53,641 bases of DNA from Caldanaerobius fijiensis DSM 17918 (lineage in GTDB: Bacteria; Bacillota; Thermoanaerobacteria; Thermoanaerobacterales; Caldanaerobiaceae), in contig NZ_FQVH01000018.1 of NCBI RefSeq assembly GCF_900129075.1, positions 1-53,641 of the forward strand, read 5' to 3'. The number at the start of each line of letters is the position of its first letter. The first letter of the stretch is position 1. Made by a program: the position numbers and the translations under genes. The notes under the pieces are model-generated. The model was not told the DNA's origin, did not search any database, and saw nothing but the letters and a program-made list of their open reading frames with translations. Shown piece after piece: positions 19,362 to 27,635 of the stretch.

Positions 19362-20507
19362 GTGATATACCTGGATAACGCGGCTACAACATGGCCAAAA
19401 CCAGAGAATGTATATGATGAAGTTAAAAACACCATGATTAAATATGGTGCAAATACGGGGAGAGGGAGCCATAAGCTTTCTATAGCAGCATCCAGGATAG
19501 TCTATAATACCAGAGAACTGCTTGCAAAATTTTTAAACGCGAGAAGCCCCATGGAGATTATATTTACAATGAATTGTACTATGGCTTTAAACATGGCCAT
19601 AAAAGGGTTACTAAAGACCGGAGATCATGTCTTGATCACATCTATGGAACATAATTCGGTTATAAGGCCTCTTAATGCATTAAAATCAAAGGGCATTAAT
19701 TACGATATAATCTGGTGTAATCATGAAGGTTTATTAGATCCCGAAAATCTCAAAAAGGCGATAAAAAGTAATACTAAACTTATAGTAACAACAATGGCTT
19801 CTAATGTTTGTGGATCCTTGATGCCCATAAATGATATAGCAGCTATAGCCAGGTCTTATGGGATAGTTTATCTCATAGATGGTGCGCAGGGATTGGGGGT
19901 TATAGATGTAGATACGAGGAAAATGGGAGTTGACATTATTGCCTTTCCTGGCCATAAAGGGCTCTTAGGGCCTCAGGGAACAGGTGGTTTATATATCAGC
20001 AGTAAATTAAAGCTGGATACTATTATAGAAGGAGGTACAGGGAGCCATTCAGACTTGGATAGCCAACCGGAAGAAATACCTGATAAATTTGAGAGTGGGA
20101 CATTAAATACGCCTGGTATTGCAGGATTAGGTGCAGGTATCAAATATATTGAAGAAAGGGGTATTGATGATATAAGGAAACATGAAATGTATCTGACAGA
20201 TTGCCTTATACGTGGGCTAAGAGAAATAAAAGGTGTTGTCGTATATGGACCACAGGATTTGAGCCAGAGGATTGGTGTCGTCAGTATAAATATTGATGAC
20301 ATAGATTCATCGCTTGTAGGCCACATACTGGATTTAAAATATGACATTGCTACGAGAAGCGGCCTTCATTGCTCGATTCTGGCGCATAAGACGCTGGGCA
20401 CGGTAAATCAAGGAACCGTGAGGTTCAGTGTGGGTCCATTTAATACGATTGATGAAATTGAGAATACAATAAAAGCCGTATATGACGTTGCTAAAAATTT
20501 TGTATAG
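19362..20507 (+). CDS. Cysteine desulfurase family aminotransferase class V
   Basis: This 381-residue PLP enzyme begins IYLDNAATTWPKPENVYDEV. The PLP lysine is in the AFPGHKGLLGPQGTGG segment (His-Lys at about residue 202), and a catalytic-loop cysteine is in RSGLHCSILAHKTLGT. The pattern fits the cysteine-desulfurase-like subfamily seen near selenium or sulfur genes. The physiological sulfur acceptor is unknown, and no iscU or sufU is nearby. The start is GTG, 8 nt after GAGGGGG. It is the first gene after spo0J and may be co-transcribed with the DUF4446 gene that follows. Confidence 0.85.
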   Translation: MIYLDNAATTWPKPENVYDEVKNTMIKYGANTGRGSHKLSIAASRIVYNTRELLAKFLNARSPMEIIFTMNCTMALNMAIKGLLKTGDHVLITSMEHNSVIRPLNALKSKGINYDIIWCNHEGLLDPENLKKAIKSNTKLIVTTMASNVCGSLMPINDIAAIARSYGIVYLIDGAQGLGVIDVDTRKMGVDIIAFPGHKGLLGPQGTGGLYISSKLKLDTIIEGGTGSHSDLDSQPEEIPDKFESGTLNTPGIAGLGAGIKYIEERGIDDIRKHEMYLTDCLIRGLREIKGVVVYGPQDLSQRIGVVSINIDDIDSSLVGHILDLKYDIATRSGLHCSILAHKTLGTVNQGTVRFSVGPFNTIDEIENTIKAVYDVAKNFV

Positions 20508-20518
20508 GAGGATTGTTG

Positions 20519-21022
20519 ATGGATGTTTTAAAACTGTTGGGTTCATTGCATTTAAGCGTGGTATCTGGAATCATAATAGTTTTATTATTTATTCTATTAT
20601 TTCTTTATATATCCCTATTTATAAAGTTGGGAAAATTGAAAAGGCGTATAGATGTTTTCATGAAAGGAGAAAACGGAGTAAATATTGAAAAATTACTTAA
20701 AAGCTATATGTCAGAAGTTGAAACGGCCTTAATGAAGGTAAATGATTTTCAAAAGCAAATGGACGAGATAGTTAGAAAGCTGGAAATGAGTATAAAAAAA
20801 GTTGCAATTGTCCGTTACAATGCTTTTGATGAAGTAGGCAGTGACTTAAGTTTTTCTATAGCGCTCTTAGACGATCACGATGATGGAGTAGTTATAACGG
20901 GTATATACGGCAGGAATGAGACCACGACATACGCAAAGCCTATAAAAAATGGTATGTCTAATTATAAATTATCTGCAGAAGAACTTGAAGTCATAGATAA
21001 AGCTAGAAAAAAATTCATATAG
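20519..21022 (+). CDS. DUF4446 family membrane-anchored protein
   Basis: This 167-residue protein has one N-terminal membrane helix (residues ~10-38), a coiled-coil-prone stretch (~45-95) and a conserved globular tail: KVAIVRYNAFDEVGSDLSFSIALLDDHDDGVVITGIYGR, then YAKPIKNGMSNYKLSAEE. That tail is the DUF4446 hallmark, often found beside spo0J in Clostridia; its function is unknown. I place the start at ATG 20519, 6 nt after AGGAGG (20507-20512). A hairpin that covers the next gene's ribosome-binding site begins 12 bp after its stop. Confidence 0.8.
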   Translation: MDVLKLLGSLHLSVVSGIIIVLLFILLFLYISLFIKLGKLKRRIDVFMKGENGVNIEKLLKSYMSEVETALMKVNDFQKQMDEIVRKLEMSIKKVAIVRYNAFDEVGSDLSFSIALLDDHDDGVVITGIYGRNETTTYAKPIKNGMSNYKLSAEELEVIDKARKKFI

Positions 21023-21033
21023 AAGAATAAGAG

Positions 21034-21074
21034 ATACACTTCCGGTTATAATATTTCAGGAGGTGTATTTTTTT
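21034..21074 (+). terminator. Terminator-like hairpin masking the next ribosome-binding site
   Basis: ATACACTTCC (21034-21043) pairs with GGAGGTGTAT (21059-21068) with one G-T wobble and a 15-nt loop, followed by T7 (21068-21074). The 3' arm contains the AGGAGGTG Shine-Dalgarno of the UPF0180 gene, whose TTG start (21073) begins in the T-run. It could terminate DUF4446 transcription, occlude translation, or both. Confidence 0.7.
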
Positions 21075-21318
21075 GTTAATTGCAATAGATCGCGGAATGG
21101 AAGATCTAAAAACATTACTTGAAAGCCAGGGATATCAGGTTATCTATATTGACGAAGGGTTGATGTGTGATGCGTATATATACAGTAATGCATTTGGTCA
21201 ACAACTTAAGTATATAAAACCCGGGAAAAATGGGACGCTGTTGATAAGCGGATCTATGGAATACGATAATATCCTTAATGCTCTTAAGACCAGGCTCATA
21301 ACACCGTTATTCGAATAG
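21073..21318 (+). CDS. UPF0180 (YkuS-like) small protein
   Basis: This 81-residue soluble protein (LIAIDRGMEDLKTLLESQGYQVI ... GTLLISGSMEYDNILNAL) fits the UPF0180/YkuS pattern of an alternating beta-alpha small domain. Function is unknown in the family. The start is TTG at 21073, 7 nt after AGGAGGTG, which is itself buried in a terminator-like stem. cphB follows 9 bp downstream, so the two are probably co-transcribed and may share control by that hairpin. Confidence 0.72.
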   Translation: MLIAIDRGMEDLKTLLESQGYQVIYIDEGLMCDAYIYSNAFGQQLKYIKPGKNGTLLISGSMEYDNILNALKTRLITPLFE

Positions 21319-21327
21319 GGTGGTAAG

Positions 21328-22140
21328 ATGGACGAAAAAGTGAAAGGGAATTTGATTATAATAGGTGGTGCAGAGGATAAAGAGCATGAGTGTAAGATAC
21401 TAAATTATGTGGTAGATTCAATAAAAGCAAAAAAAAATTCATTGCTTATAATAACGACAGCGACTCAAAAGCCTCAACAAGTCTTTGATATTTATAAGAA
21501 GGTGTTTAAAAGGCTAGGAGTAGATGAAATAGAAACACTGGATATATCTGGTAGGGAAGACGCTAATGATAAAAAAAATGTAGAAAAGGTATACGATGCA
21601 GGGGGTATTTTTTTTTCCGGCGGCGATCAGCTCAGGATAACTAGTATATTGGGTGGGACAAGGGTCAATGAGGCATTGATTGATGTGTACAGGAAAGGGA
21701 CGGTTATTGCTGGTACCAGTGCTGGAGCTTCTGCTATGAGCAGCACCATGATAGTGGATGGTGAAGCGGATACACCTAAAAAAACCACATTAAGCATGGC
21801 ACCAGGTCTTGCGTTTATAAATGAAGTGGTCATTGACCAGCACTTTGCCCAGAGAGGAAGGATAGGAAGGCTTCTGTATGCTGTGGCGCAAAATCCTTAC
21901 ACACTGGGAATAGGAATCGATGAGGATACAGCTATCGCTGTAGATAGCAATGGTTTGTTTCAGGTAATAGGTACCAATAGTGTTACAGTATTGGATGCCA
22001 AAAACATTCGTTATTCCAATATATCTGAATTGAGCCGTGGCGATGTATTGGAGCTAATTGGAGTAACTTTACATGTATTATCGCCAGGATCAGGCTTTGA
22101 TCTCGCAAAGAGAGAACCGATTTTAAAAGGAGGTTTATAG
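21328..22140 (+). CDS. cphB: Cyanophycinase
   Basis: This 270-residue serine-type exopeptidase of the S51 family hydrolyses cyanophycin, the Asp-Arg polymer, to beta-Asp-Arg dipeptides. The nucleophile Ser131 lies in AGTSAGASAM. The family motifs FFSGGDQLRI and DQHFAQRGRIGRL are intact. Length is normal, with no signal peptide, so it is cytoplasmic. It starts 9 bp after the UPF0180 gene and ends 19 bp before cphA. The pair makes and degrades the same nitrogen store. Confidence 0.93.
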   Translation: MDEKVKGNLIIIGGAEDKEHECKILNYVVDSIKAKKNSLLIITTATQKPQQVFDIYKKVFKRLGVDEIETLDISGREDANDKKNVEKVYDAGGIFFSGGDQLRITSILGGTRVNEALIDVYRKGTVIAGTSAGASAMSSTMIVDGEADTPKKTTLSMAPGLAFINEVVIDQHFAQRGRIGRLLYAVAQNPYTLGIGIDEDTAIAVDSNGLFQVIGTNSVTVLDAKNIRYSNISELSRGDVLELIGVTLHVLSPGSGFDLAKREPILKGGL

Positions 22141-22159
22141 CTGCTTAGCAGCAATTGTT

Positions 22160-24799
22160 ATGAATATTTTAGGTATAAATATATACAGGGGCAGAAATAT
22201 TTATTGCCATAGGCCTGTTATCAAATTGACCTTAGATCTTGAAGGCTATAGCGACATACCGACAAAGGATATACCGGATTTTAATGCAAAATTGCTGGAT
22301 TTACTTCCGGGTTTGAAAGAACACTATTGCAGTGCAGGAAAACCTGGGGGTTTTGTCAAAAGGCTTTATGATGGAACGTATCTTGCTCATGTTACAGAGC
22401 ATGTAATATTGGAATTACAACACATGGTCGGATATGACGTGAGGTACGGCAAAGCCAGATGTATTGAGGGCGAGAAATATTACATAGTCTATGAATATGT
22501 GTTAGAGGATTGTGGCTTAAGGTCGGGAAAGCTGGCAGTGGATTTATTAAACAAGTTATTAAAAGGAGAATGCATCGATTTAGATAATAAGATATCAGAT
22601 TTAAGGAAAGTGATAGCCGAATTTGACTTAGGTCCGAGTACTAAGGCAATAGTAGAGGAGGCTAAAAGGAGGGGTATTCCTGTAACGAGGATAGGTAACA
22701 GCAGCATATTGAGATTGGGGTATGGTAAATACCAGAAATTAATAGAGGGTACTATAACGGAGAATACCAGCTGCATAGCTGTGGACATATCCTGTGACAA
22801 ACAGCTTACCAAAAAGATATTGAGAGAGTACGGTATCCCTGTTCCTGAAGGCTATGAGGTCTATTCAGAAGATGATGCCGTTTCCATAGCCCGGGAATTA
22901 GGTTATCCTGTGGTAGTGAAGCCTTTAAGCGGCAATCAGGGGAAAGGCGTCTGTTTAAATCTAACTTCAGATGAAGATGTGAGGTTGGCATACAGGATCG
23001 CAAAGGGATACTCGGAGAATATCATTGTAGAAAAACATATACAGGGACGCCATTATAGAGTATTGGTGGTAAAAGATAAGGTAGCAGCGGTTTCCGAGAG
23101 GATTCCAGCTCATGTGATTGGCGATGGAAAAAGCAGTATAAAACAACTTATAGATAAACTAAACGAAGATCCCAACAGAGGGGAAGGACATGAAAAACCC
23201 CTGACAAAGATTAAAATAGACCCTATTGTACTTATGGTGTTGAATAGACAGGGGAAGGACCTCAATTATGTTCCTCAATCAGGTGAGAAAATTTATTTAA
23301 GAGATAACGATAATTTGAGCACAGGTGGTATAGCTGTAGACTGTACTGATAAAATACATCCTGATAATGTAGCAATAGCTATAAGAGCGGCACAGGCTAT
23401 AGGACTGGATATTGCAGGAGTAGATATCACGGCGCCAGATATATCAAAACCTTTGACAGTTACAGGAGGCGTTGTTATAGAGGTAAATGCTTCTCCAGGT
23501 ATAAGAATGCATTATTTTCCCCAAAAGGGCCAGCCCAGGGATGTGGCTAAATCTATAATAGATATGCTTTACCCCTATGGCAGCAAAAGTACAATACCTA
23601 TTGTAGCTGTTACAGGTACCAATGGTAAAACTACTACTACCAGAATGATAGCGCATATTTTGAGCGCTTGTGGTTATACAGTAGGTATGACGACAACTGA
23701 TGGCATATATGTGGATAATAAGCTTATATTAAAGGGCGATAATACAGGTCCTTTAAGTGCAGCTACGGTTTTGGCGGATAAAAATATAGATGCTGCTGTT
23801 TTAGAAACGGCTAGAGGAGGTATTATAAGGGCCGGTTTAGGATACGATTTGAGCGATGTTGGTATCATCACCAATGTTACGGAAGACCATCTCGGACTTG
23901 ATGGTATAGAAACTCTGGAAGATATGGCCTTTGTTAAATCTTTGGTGGTAGAGGCCGTAAAAGAAGATGGATATGCGGTTTTAAATGCTGATGATAGTAT
24001 GACGGGTTATATTGAAAGCAGGGTAAAATGTAAGAAAGTGTACTTTTCCATGAATGAGAACAACCTGTTGATAAAAAAACATATTTTGTCAGGGGGCACT
24101 GCTGTATATTTAAAAGATGATATGATAATGGTAGCAAACAGGGATTCGATAGTTCCAGTCATAGATATTAAAGATATACCAGCAACCCTGAATGGCAGTG
24201 TGAAGTTTAATGTTCAAAACAGCCTCGCTGCTACAGCTGGATGCTGGGCTTTGAGGATTCCGATCAAGGATATATCAAAAGGGCTTTCGACATTTTATTG
24301 TGATCAAAAGCACAACCCAGGTAGATTTAATATATTCAATATAGGCAATTACAGGGTACTGGTAGATTATGGGCATAACATAGATGGTTATAAGGCTGTG
24401 ATAGAAGCGGCGACTAAAATGGGTGCGGATAGGCTTGTGGGTATCATAGGCGTACCGGGTGATAGAACTGATGATAGCATCAGACAGATTGGGGAGATAT
24501 GCGGTAAGGCTTTTGATGTAATTTACATAAAAGAAGATCAGGATCTAAGAGGAAGAAAACCGGGAGTTGTAGCTAATATATTAAGAAAAGGCGTTGAAAC
24601 CACAGGATTTGGGAAAGAGATAAAGATAGTGTTGTCAGAAAGCGAAGCATTGGAAATGGCTATGGCAAACGCAATGCCTGGTGACCTTATTATGATATTC
24701 TATGAAAAATACGATAAAGTCATAAACACTATAAGACGGGTAGCTCGAATGACAAACAAGAAAATAGATGCAGATAGCCTGGCATCGCAGAAGATTTGA
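22160..24799 (+). CDS. cphA: Cyanophycin synthetase
   Basis: This 879-residue enzyme polymerises aspartate and arginine with ATP. It shows an N-terminal domain (~1-160), an ATP-grasp domain (~215-470, with VVVKPLSGNQGKGVCL and EVNASPGIRMH) and a Mur-ligase-like domain starting with the P-loop GTNGKTTTT (486-494). That is the complete CphA1 architecture and normal length. The start is ATG 22160, with no strong site between it and cphB, so translational coupling is possible. It ends in a bidirectional terminator shared with yyaC. Confidence 0.94.
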   Translation: MNILGINIYRGRNIYCHRPVIKLTLDLEGYSDIPTKDIPDFNAKLLDLLPGLKEHYCSAGKPGGFVKRLYDGTYLAHVTEHVILELQHMVGYDVRYGKARCIEGEKYYIVYEYVLEDCGLRSGKLAVDLLNKLLKGECIDLDNKISDLRKVIAEFDLGPSTKAIVEEAKRRGIPVTRIGNSSILRLGYGKYQKLIEGTITENTSCIAVDISCDKQLTKKILREYGIPVPEGYEVYSEDDAVSIARELGYPVVVKPLSGNQGKGVCLNLTSDEDVRLAYRIAKGYSENIIVEKHIQGRHYRVLVVKDKVAAVSERIPAHVIGDGKSSIKQLIDKLNEDPNRGEGHEKPLTKIKIDPIVLMVLNRQGKDLNYVPQSGEKIYLRDNDNLSTGGIAVDCTDKIHPDNVAIAIRAAQAIGLDIAGVDITAPDISKPLTVTGGVVIEVNASPGIRMHYFPQKGQPRDVAKSIIDMLYPYGSKSTIPIVAVTGTNGKTTTTRMIAHILSACGYTVGMTTTDGIYVDNKLILKGDNTGPLSAATVLADKNIDAAVLETARGGIIRAGLGYDLSDVGIITNVTEDHLGLDGIETLEDMAFVKSLVVEAVKEDGYAVLNADDSMTGYIESRVKCKKVYFSMNENNLLIKKHILSGGTAVYLKDDMIMVANRDSIVPVIDIKDIPATLNGSVKFNVQNSLAATAGCWALRIPIKDISKGLSTFYCDQKHNPGRFNIFNIGNYRVLVDYGHNIDGYKAVIEAATKMGADRLVGIIGVPGDRTDDSIRQIGEICGKAFDVIYIKEDQDLRGRKPGVVANILRKGVETTGFGKEIKIVLSESEALEMAMANAMPGDLIMIFYEKYDKVINTIRRVARMTNKKIDADSLASQKI

Positions 24800-24828
24800 G
24801 AGCCTATAATAAGGCTCTCTCTCTTTTG
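24798..24828. terminator. Bidirectional terminator between cphA and yyaC
   Basis: GAGAGCC (24798-24804), loop TATAATAA, GGCTCTC (24813-24819), then a TC/T-rich run. It overlaps both the cphA stop and the yyaC stop, so it serves the convergent genes. Confidence 0.75.
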
Positions 24829-25364
24829 AGGTTTTGAATGGCATAAAAAAGTCCTTTGGTTATATAATCGGCCATTCTCATGACGAGATTTAACCGCGTG
24901 TTTTGTAATAACATAAATTCCATAAAGCCGCTCATGTTAACAATGCCGTTTATATGAAAATTCCCTATCTCTGGTAATTGTTTGTTAACACCAGCACCAG
25001 GCCTTATAGGACCAGGTCCGAAGGTTACATAACCTACATTTTCCAGTTTACCAAGGCACGCATCAACCGTGATGATGAAAGGATTATCTAATCTTTTAAT
25101 CATTTCAACGGCTTCTAATAGATTTTTAGCGTGCACAGGTTCATCAAGGGTACCATATATGTATACATTACTTGATTCAACGTTTCTATTTTTTAAATTA
25201 TGCCCCACGAGAGGCCCCAGACAGTCGCCAGTGGCCCTATCTGTACCTATGCAGAGTAAAATGATGTTTTGATAAGGCTTACGTACAGCTTTAATTTCCT
25301 CATATAATACGGACTTAAATTCGCTAAGCTTTTCATAGTTGTATGCGTTGTAATAATAAGTCAT
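24804..25364 (-). CDS. yyaC: Spore protease-like protein YyaC
   Basis: This 186-residue protein matches the YyaC sporulation family, which resembles the Gpr/HybD protease fold: LLCIGTDRATGDCLGPLVGHNL, VHAKNLLEAVEMI, TVDACLGKLENVGYVTFGPGPIRPGAGVNKQLPEIGNFHINGIVN. Its target is unknown. ATG 25364 follows a GAGGTG site by 6 nt; the GTG at 25373 lies inside that site. It is divergent from mscS, convergent with cphA and head-on to the fork. B. subtilis also has yyaC near spo0J. Confidence 0.88.
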   Translation of the reverse strand: MTYYYNAYNYEKLSEFKSVLYEEIKAVRKPYQNIILLCIGTDRATGDCLGPLVGHNLKNRNVESSNVYIYGTLDEPVHAKNLLEAVEMIKRLDNPFIITVDACLGKLENVGYVTFGPGPIRPGAGVNKQLPEIGNFHINGIVNMSGFMEFMLLQNTRLNLVMRMADYITKGLFYAIQNLKRERALL

Positions 25365-25466
25365 AAAATACACCTCGATATTATAATTGACATTTAATGC
25401 ACTTTTGATACATAGGGATGCAAATATAGCAGGATCATGATAAAATTACTTATAGGGGGTGTGATT

Positions 25467-26315
25467 GTGTTCAATGATATATTTTTGAATATACCGCAGA
25501 AGTGGATAGATATAATGTGGATAGCTGTAAAAATAATAGTGGCATTTATTGTTACAAGATTGACGCTTTTATTGCTTTATAAGGCTGTTGACAAATTTTT
25601 TAGAAACTATAAGAGCAGCAAATTTAATATTTCTGAAAGAAAAATAAAAACCATGGGTACTCTCGTAAAAAATATATCAAAATACGTTATATATTTTATA
25701 TTTGTAACAATTGTACTGAGTTTTTTTAACATAAAGATCGAATCGCTGCTTACGGTAGCTGGCATAGGTGGATTGGCAGTAGGTTTTGGTGCTCAAAGTC
25801 TGGTAAAGGATGTTATTACAGGCTTTTTTATACTATTTGAAGATCAGTTTGGAGTCGGTGACTATATAACCGTTGACAAATACAGCGGTATTGTAGAAGA
25901 GGTGGGTTTGCGCGTAACCAAGATCAGAGATTTTTCTGGTGCTATTCATATTATACCAAATGGGCAGATAACATCGGTTACCAACCACAACGCCGGCAAT
26001 ATGAGGGCATTGGTGGAGATATCTGTGGCTTATAAAGAAGACCTGGATAAAGTACAAAATGTGCTTCAGATGGTGTGCGATGAAGTGAGAGAAGAAATGT
26101 CAGATAAAATCGTAGATGGCCCGACCGTCCTGGGGGTCAGCGGCATTGGTTCAGGTGCGGTAAATATTACTATTGTGGCTATAGCAAAACCTATGAAGCA
26201 CTGGGAAGTGGAGAGAGAATTGAGGCTCAAGATAAAAGAAGCCTTTGATAAAGAGGGTATAGAAATGCCTTACAATAAAGTTGTGATCTATAATGAGGGA
26301 AAAGAGGGGTGTTAA
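25467..26315 (+). CDS. mscS: Small-conductance mechanosensitive channel, MscS family
   Basis: This ~282-residue channel has three N-terminal membrane helices. The pore helix shows the family glycine/alanine pattern GIGGLAVGFGAQSLVKDVITGFFI (residues ~92-115), followed by the beta domain (FGVGDYITV ... IPNGQI). It releases solutes on hypo-osmotic shock. I place the start at GTG 25467, 5-6 nt after AGGGGGTG; ATG 25437 has a poorly spaced AGGA. A TTGACA at 25387-25392 with TACATA 16 bp later is a possible promoter. yyzM follows directly. Confidence 0.93.
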   Translation: MFNDIFLNIPQKWIDIMWIAVKIIVAFIVTRLTLLLLYKAVDKFFRNYKSSKFNISERKIKTMGTLVKNISKYVIYFIFVTIVLSFFNIKIESLLTVAGIGGLAVGFGAQSLVKDVITGFFILFEDQFGVGDYITVDKYSGIVEEVGLRVTKIRDFSGAIHIIPNGQITSVTNHNAGNMRALVEISVAYKEDLDKVQNVLQMVCDEVREEMSDKIVDGPTVLGVSGIGSGAVNITIVAIAKPMKHWEVERELRLKIKEAFDKEGIEMPYNKVVIYNEGKEGC

Positions 26316-26318
26316 TTG

Positions 26319-26525
26319 ATGAAAGAGTATACCCTTGGCGATATCGTTATGATGAAAAAACCACATCCGTGCGGAAATAATGAATGGGAAATAATGAGGC
26401 TTGGCGCGGACATAAGGATAAAGTGCACAAAATGCGGGCGAATGGTGATGCTGCCCAGGCTTGAATTTGAAAAGAAAATGAAAAAAATACTCAGGAGCTC
26501 TGTTGAAAAAACCGGAAATCAATGA
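26319..26525 (+). CDS. yyzM: DUF951 family protein YyzM
   Basis: This 68-residue protein shows the DUF951 pattern (YTLGDIVMMKKPHPCGNNEWEIMRLGADIRIKCTKCGRMVMLPR), with Cys at PCG and a CxxC that could bind zinc. Function is unknown. It lies between mscS and rpsF, as in many Firmicutes. ATG 26319 is chosen over the TTG three bases earlier. The rpsF promoter is embedded in its 3' end. Confidence 0.9.
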   Translation: MKEYTLGDIVMMKKPHPCGNNEWEIMRLGADIRIKCTKCGRMVMLPRLEFEKKMKKILRSSVEKTGNQ

Positions 26526-26531
26526 TATAAT
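26503..26531 (+). promoter_or_regulatory. Promoter of rpsF-ssb-rpsR
   Basis: TTGAAA (26503-26508), 17-bp spacer, TATAAT (26526-26531). It overlaps the end of yyzM and lies about 60 bp before rpsF, giving a leader of roughly 50 nt. Confidence 0.85.
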
Positions 26532-26546
26532 TAATAATCGCGTATC

Positions 26547-26570
26547 CTTGGTCCATTGCGGACCCTTAAG
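26547..26570 (+). promoter_or_regulatory. rpsF leader hairpin, candidate S6:S18 autoregulatory element
   Basis: GGTCC (26550-26554), loop ATTGC, GGACC (26560-26564), then a 3-nt CTT bulge and a lower CTT/AAG stem (26547-26549 with 26568-26570). It sits between the promoter and the AAGGAGGTG site. The stem / 3-nt 3' bulge / stem layout resembles the known S6:S18-binding leader motif, but the bulge is CTT, not the CCG I recall for that motif, so the assignment is tentative. Confidence 0.4.
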
Positions 26571-26589
26571 TCCAGAAGGAGGTGAAGGT

Positions 26590-26874
26590 ATGAGGTCGTA
26601 TGAGTTTGTCTACGTTTTAAAGCCTGAAGTAGAGGAAGAAAAACGGAATGGATTGTTGGAGAGATTCAAATCTATAATAGGGCAAAAAGGCGAAGTAACT
26701 AATGTAGATGAGTGGGGTATGAGAAGACTTGCGTATCCCATAAAAAAATTTAATGAAGGATATTATGTTTTTTTGGAGTTTAACGGCGAAAGAGATATAC
26801 CCAGTGAGTTAGAGACGACCTGTAGAGTTACCGATGAGATACTCAGGTATCTTATCGTAAAAAAGGGAGAGTAA
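26590..26874 (+). CDS. rpsF: 30S ribosomal protein S6
   Basis: This 94-residue small-subunit protein begins MRSYEFVYVLKPEVEEE and contains DEWGMRRLAYPIKKFNEGYYVFLEFNG, the S6 core. It pairs with S18 on 16S rRNA. ATG 26590 follows a strong AAGGAGGTGAAGG region. It heads the operon rpsF-ssb-rpsR with its own promoter and leader hairpin. Confidence 0.97.
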   Translation: MRSYEFVYVLKPEVEEEKRNGLLERFKSIIGQKGEVTNVDEWGMRRLAYPIKKFNEGYYVFLEFNGERDIPSELETTCRVTDEILRYLIVKKGE

Positions 26875-26880
26875 TAAAAA

Positions 26881-27312
26881 ATGATTAATATGGTAGTTTT
26901 GATAGGTCGTTTGACAAAAGACCCTGTATTAAGGTTTATACCTGGTAGTGGTGTTCCTGTAGCTTCTTTTACTTTAGCAGTAGACAGGAATTTTACCAAT
27001 CAACAGGGTGTAAGGGAAGCAGATTTCATACCCATAGTGGCGTGGAGAAAACTGGCTGAGATCTGTGCCAACAATTTGACTAAAGGCAGATTGGTGGCTG
27101 TTACAGGCAGGATACAGACGCGCAATTGGGATGACCAGGAAGGAAAAAGACATTTTATCACGGAAGTAGTCGCTGATAATGTGAGGTTTTTAGATTGGGG
27201 AAATAATAACAAGCAGGGATTCAATGTTAGTCAGGATAATGATATAGCCCACGATCTGGATTCGTTGGATGGTTTTGTGCCTGTAGAGGGTGAAGATGAG
27301 CTTCCGTTCTGA
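26881..27312 (+). CDS. ssb: Single-stranded DNA-binding protein
   Basis: This 143-residue OB-fold protein starts [17 protein letters not shown], has FTLAVDRNF and [21 protein letters not shown], and ends in the acidic tip [14 protein letters not shown] that binds partner proteins. It coats ssDNA at forks. The linker is short (about 25 residues), making it compact. It sits 6 bp after rpsF and 14 bp before rpsR, the standard operon. Confidence 0.97.
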   Translation: MINMVVLIGRLTKDPVLRFIPGSGVPVASFTLAVDRNFTNQQGVREADFIPIVAWRKLAEICANNLTKGRLVAVTGRIQTRNWDDQEGKRHFITEVVADNVRFLDWGNNNKQGFNVSQDNDIAHDLDSLDGFVPVEGEDELPF

Positions 27313-27326
27313 AAGGAGGGGAAATC

Positions 27327-27575
27327 GTGAACAAAGAAGAAGTAAAGAATGATAAAAAGAAAAACAAGAAGAAGAAAAAAGTATGCAGTTTTTGCACCGA
27401 TAAGATAGAAGAGATTGATTATAAAGATATAAATAGATTGAAAAAATACATGTCTGAAAGAGCAAAAATACTACCGAGAAGGATCACAGGTAATTGCGCA
27501 AAACACCAGAGACAACTTACCGTTGCTATAAAGAGGGCGAGGCATTTAGCTTTACTTCCATTTACAATAGAATGA
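27327..27575 (+). CDS. rpsR: 30S ribosomal protein S18
   Basis: This 82-residue protein has a lysine-rich N-terminus followed by [46 protein letters not shown]. Conserved cysteines at CSFC and NCAKHQ match the zinc-type C+ form of S18. The GTG start follows AAAGGAGGGG. It ends the rpsF operon and is followed by a strong terminator. Confidence 0.97.
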   Translation: MNKEEVKNDKKKNKKKKKVCSFCTDKIEEIDYKDINRLKKYMSERAKILPRRITGNCAKHQRQLTVAIKRARHLALLPFTIE

Positions 27576-27584
27576 TGCTATAAT
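27561..27584 (+). promoter_or_regulatory. Candidate extended -10 promoter for DUF2232-gdpP-rplI-dnaB
   Basis: TGC-TATAAT at 27576-27584 is an extended -10 element; the -35 is poor (TTCCAT 17 bp upstream). Transcription would begin near 27591, inside the rpsR terminator hairpin, so the new transcript would not form the full terminator. Confidence 0.5.
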
Positions 27585-27585
27585 T

Positions 27586-27609
27586 AAAGAGGGCGAGGCC
27601 CTCTTTTTT
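27586..27609 (+). terminator. Terminator after rpsR
   Basis: AAAGAGGGC (27586-27594), loop GAG, GCCCTCTTT (27598-27606), then T's to 27609. The 9-bp stem has a GC core and T6, a strong Rho-independent terminator. Confidence 0.9.
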
Positions 27610-27635
27610 ACTAATATTCATAAAGGAGTGTGCCG

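Noticed and set aside
21220-21234. CCCGGGAAA resembling half of a Noc-binding site (ATTTCCCGGGAAAT)
   Set aside because: Only one half matches; the other half is AAAA, and it lies in coding sequence. No full Noc site was found.
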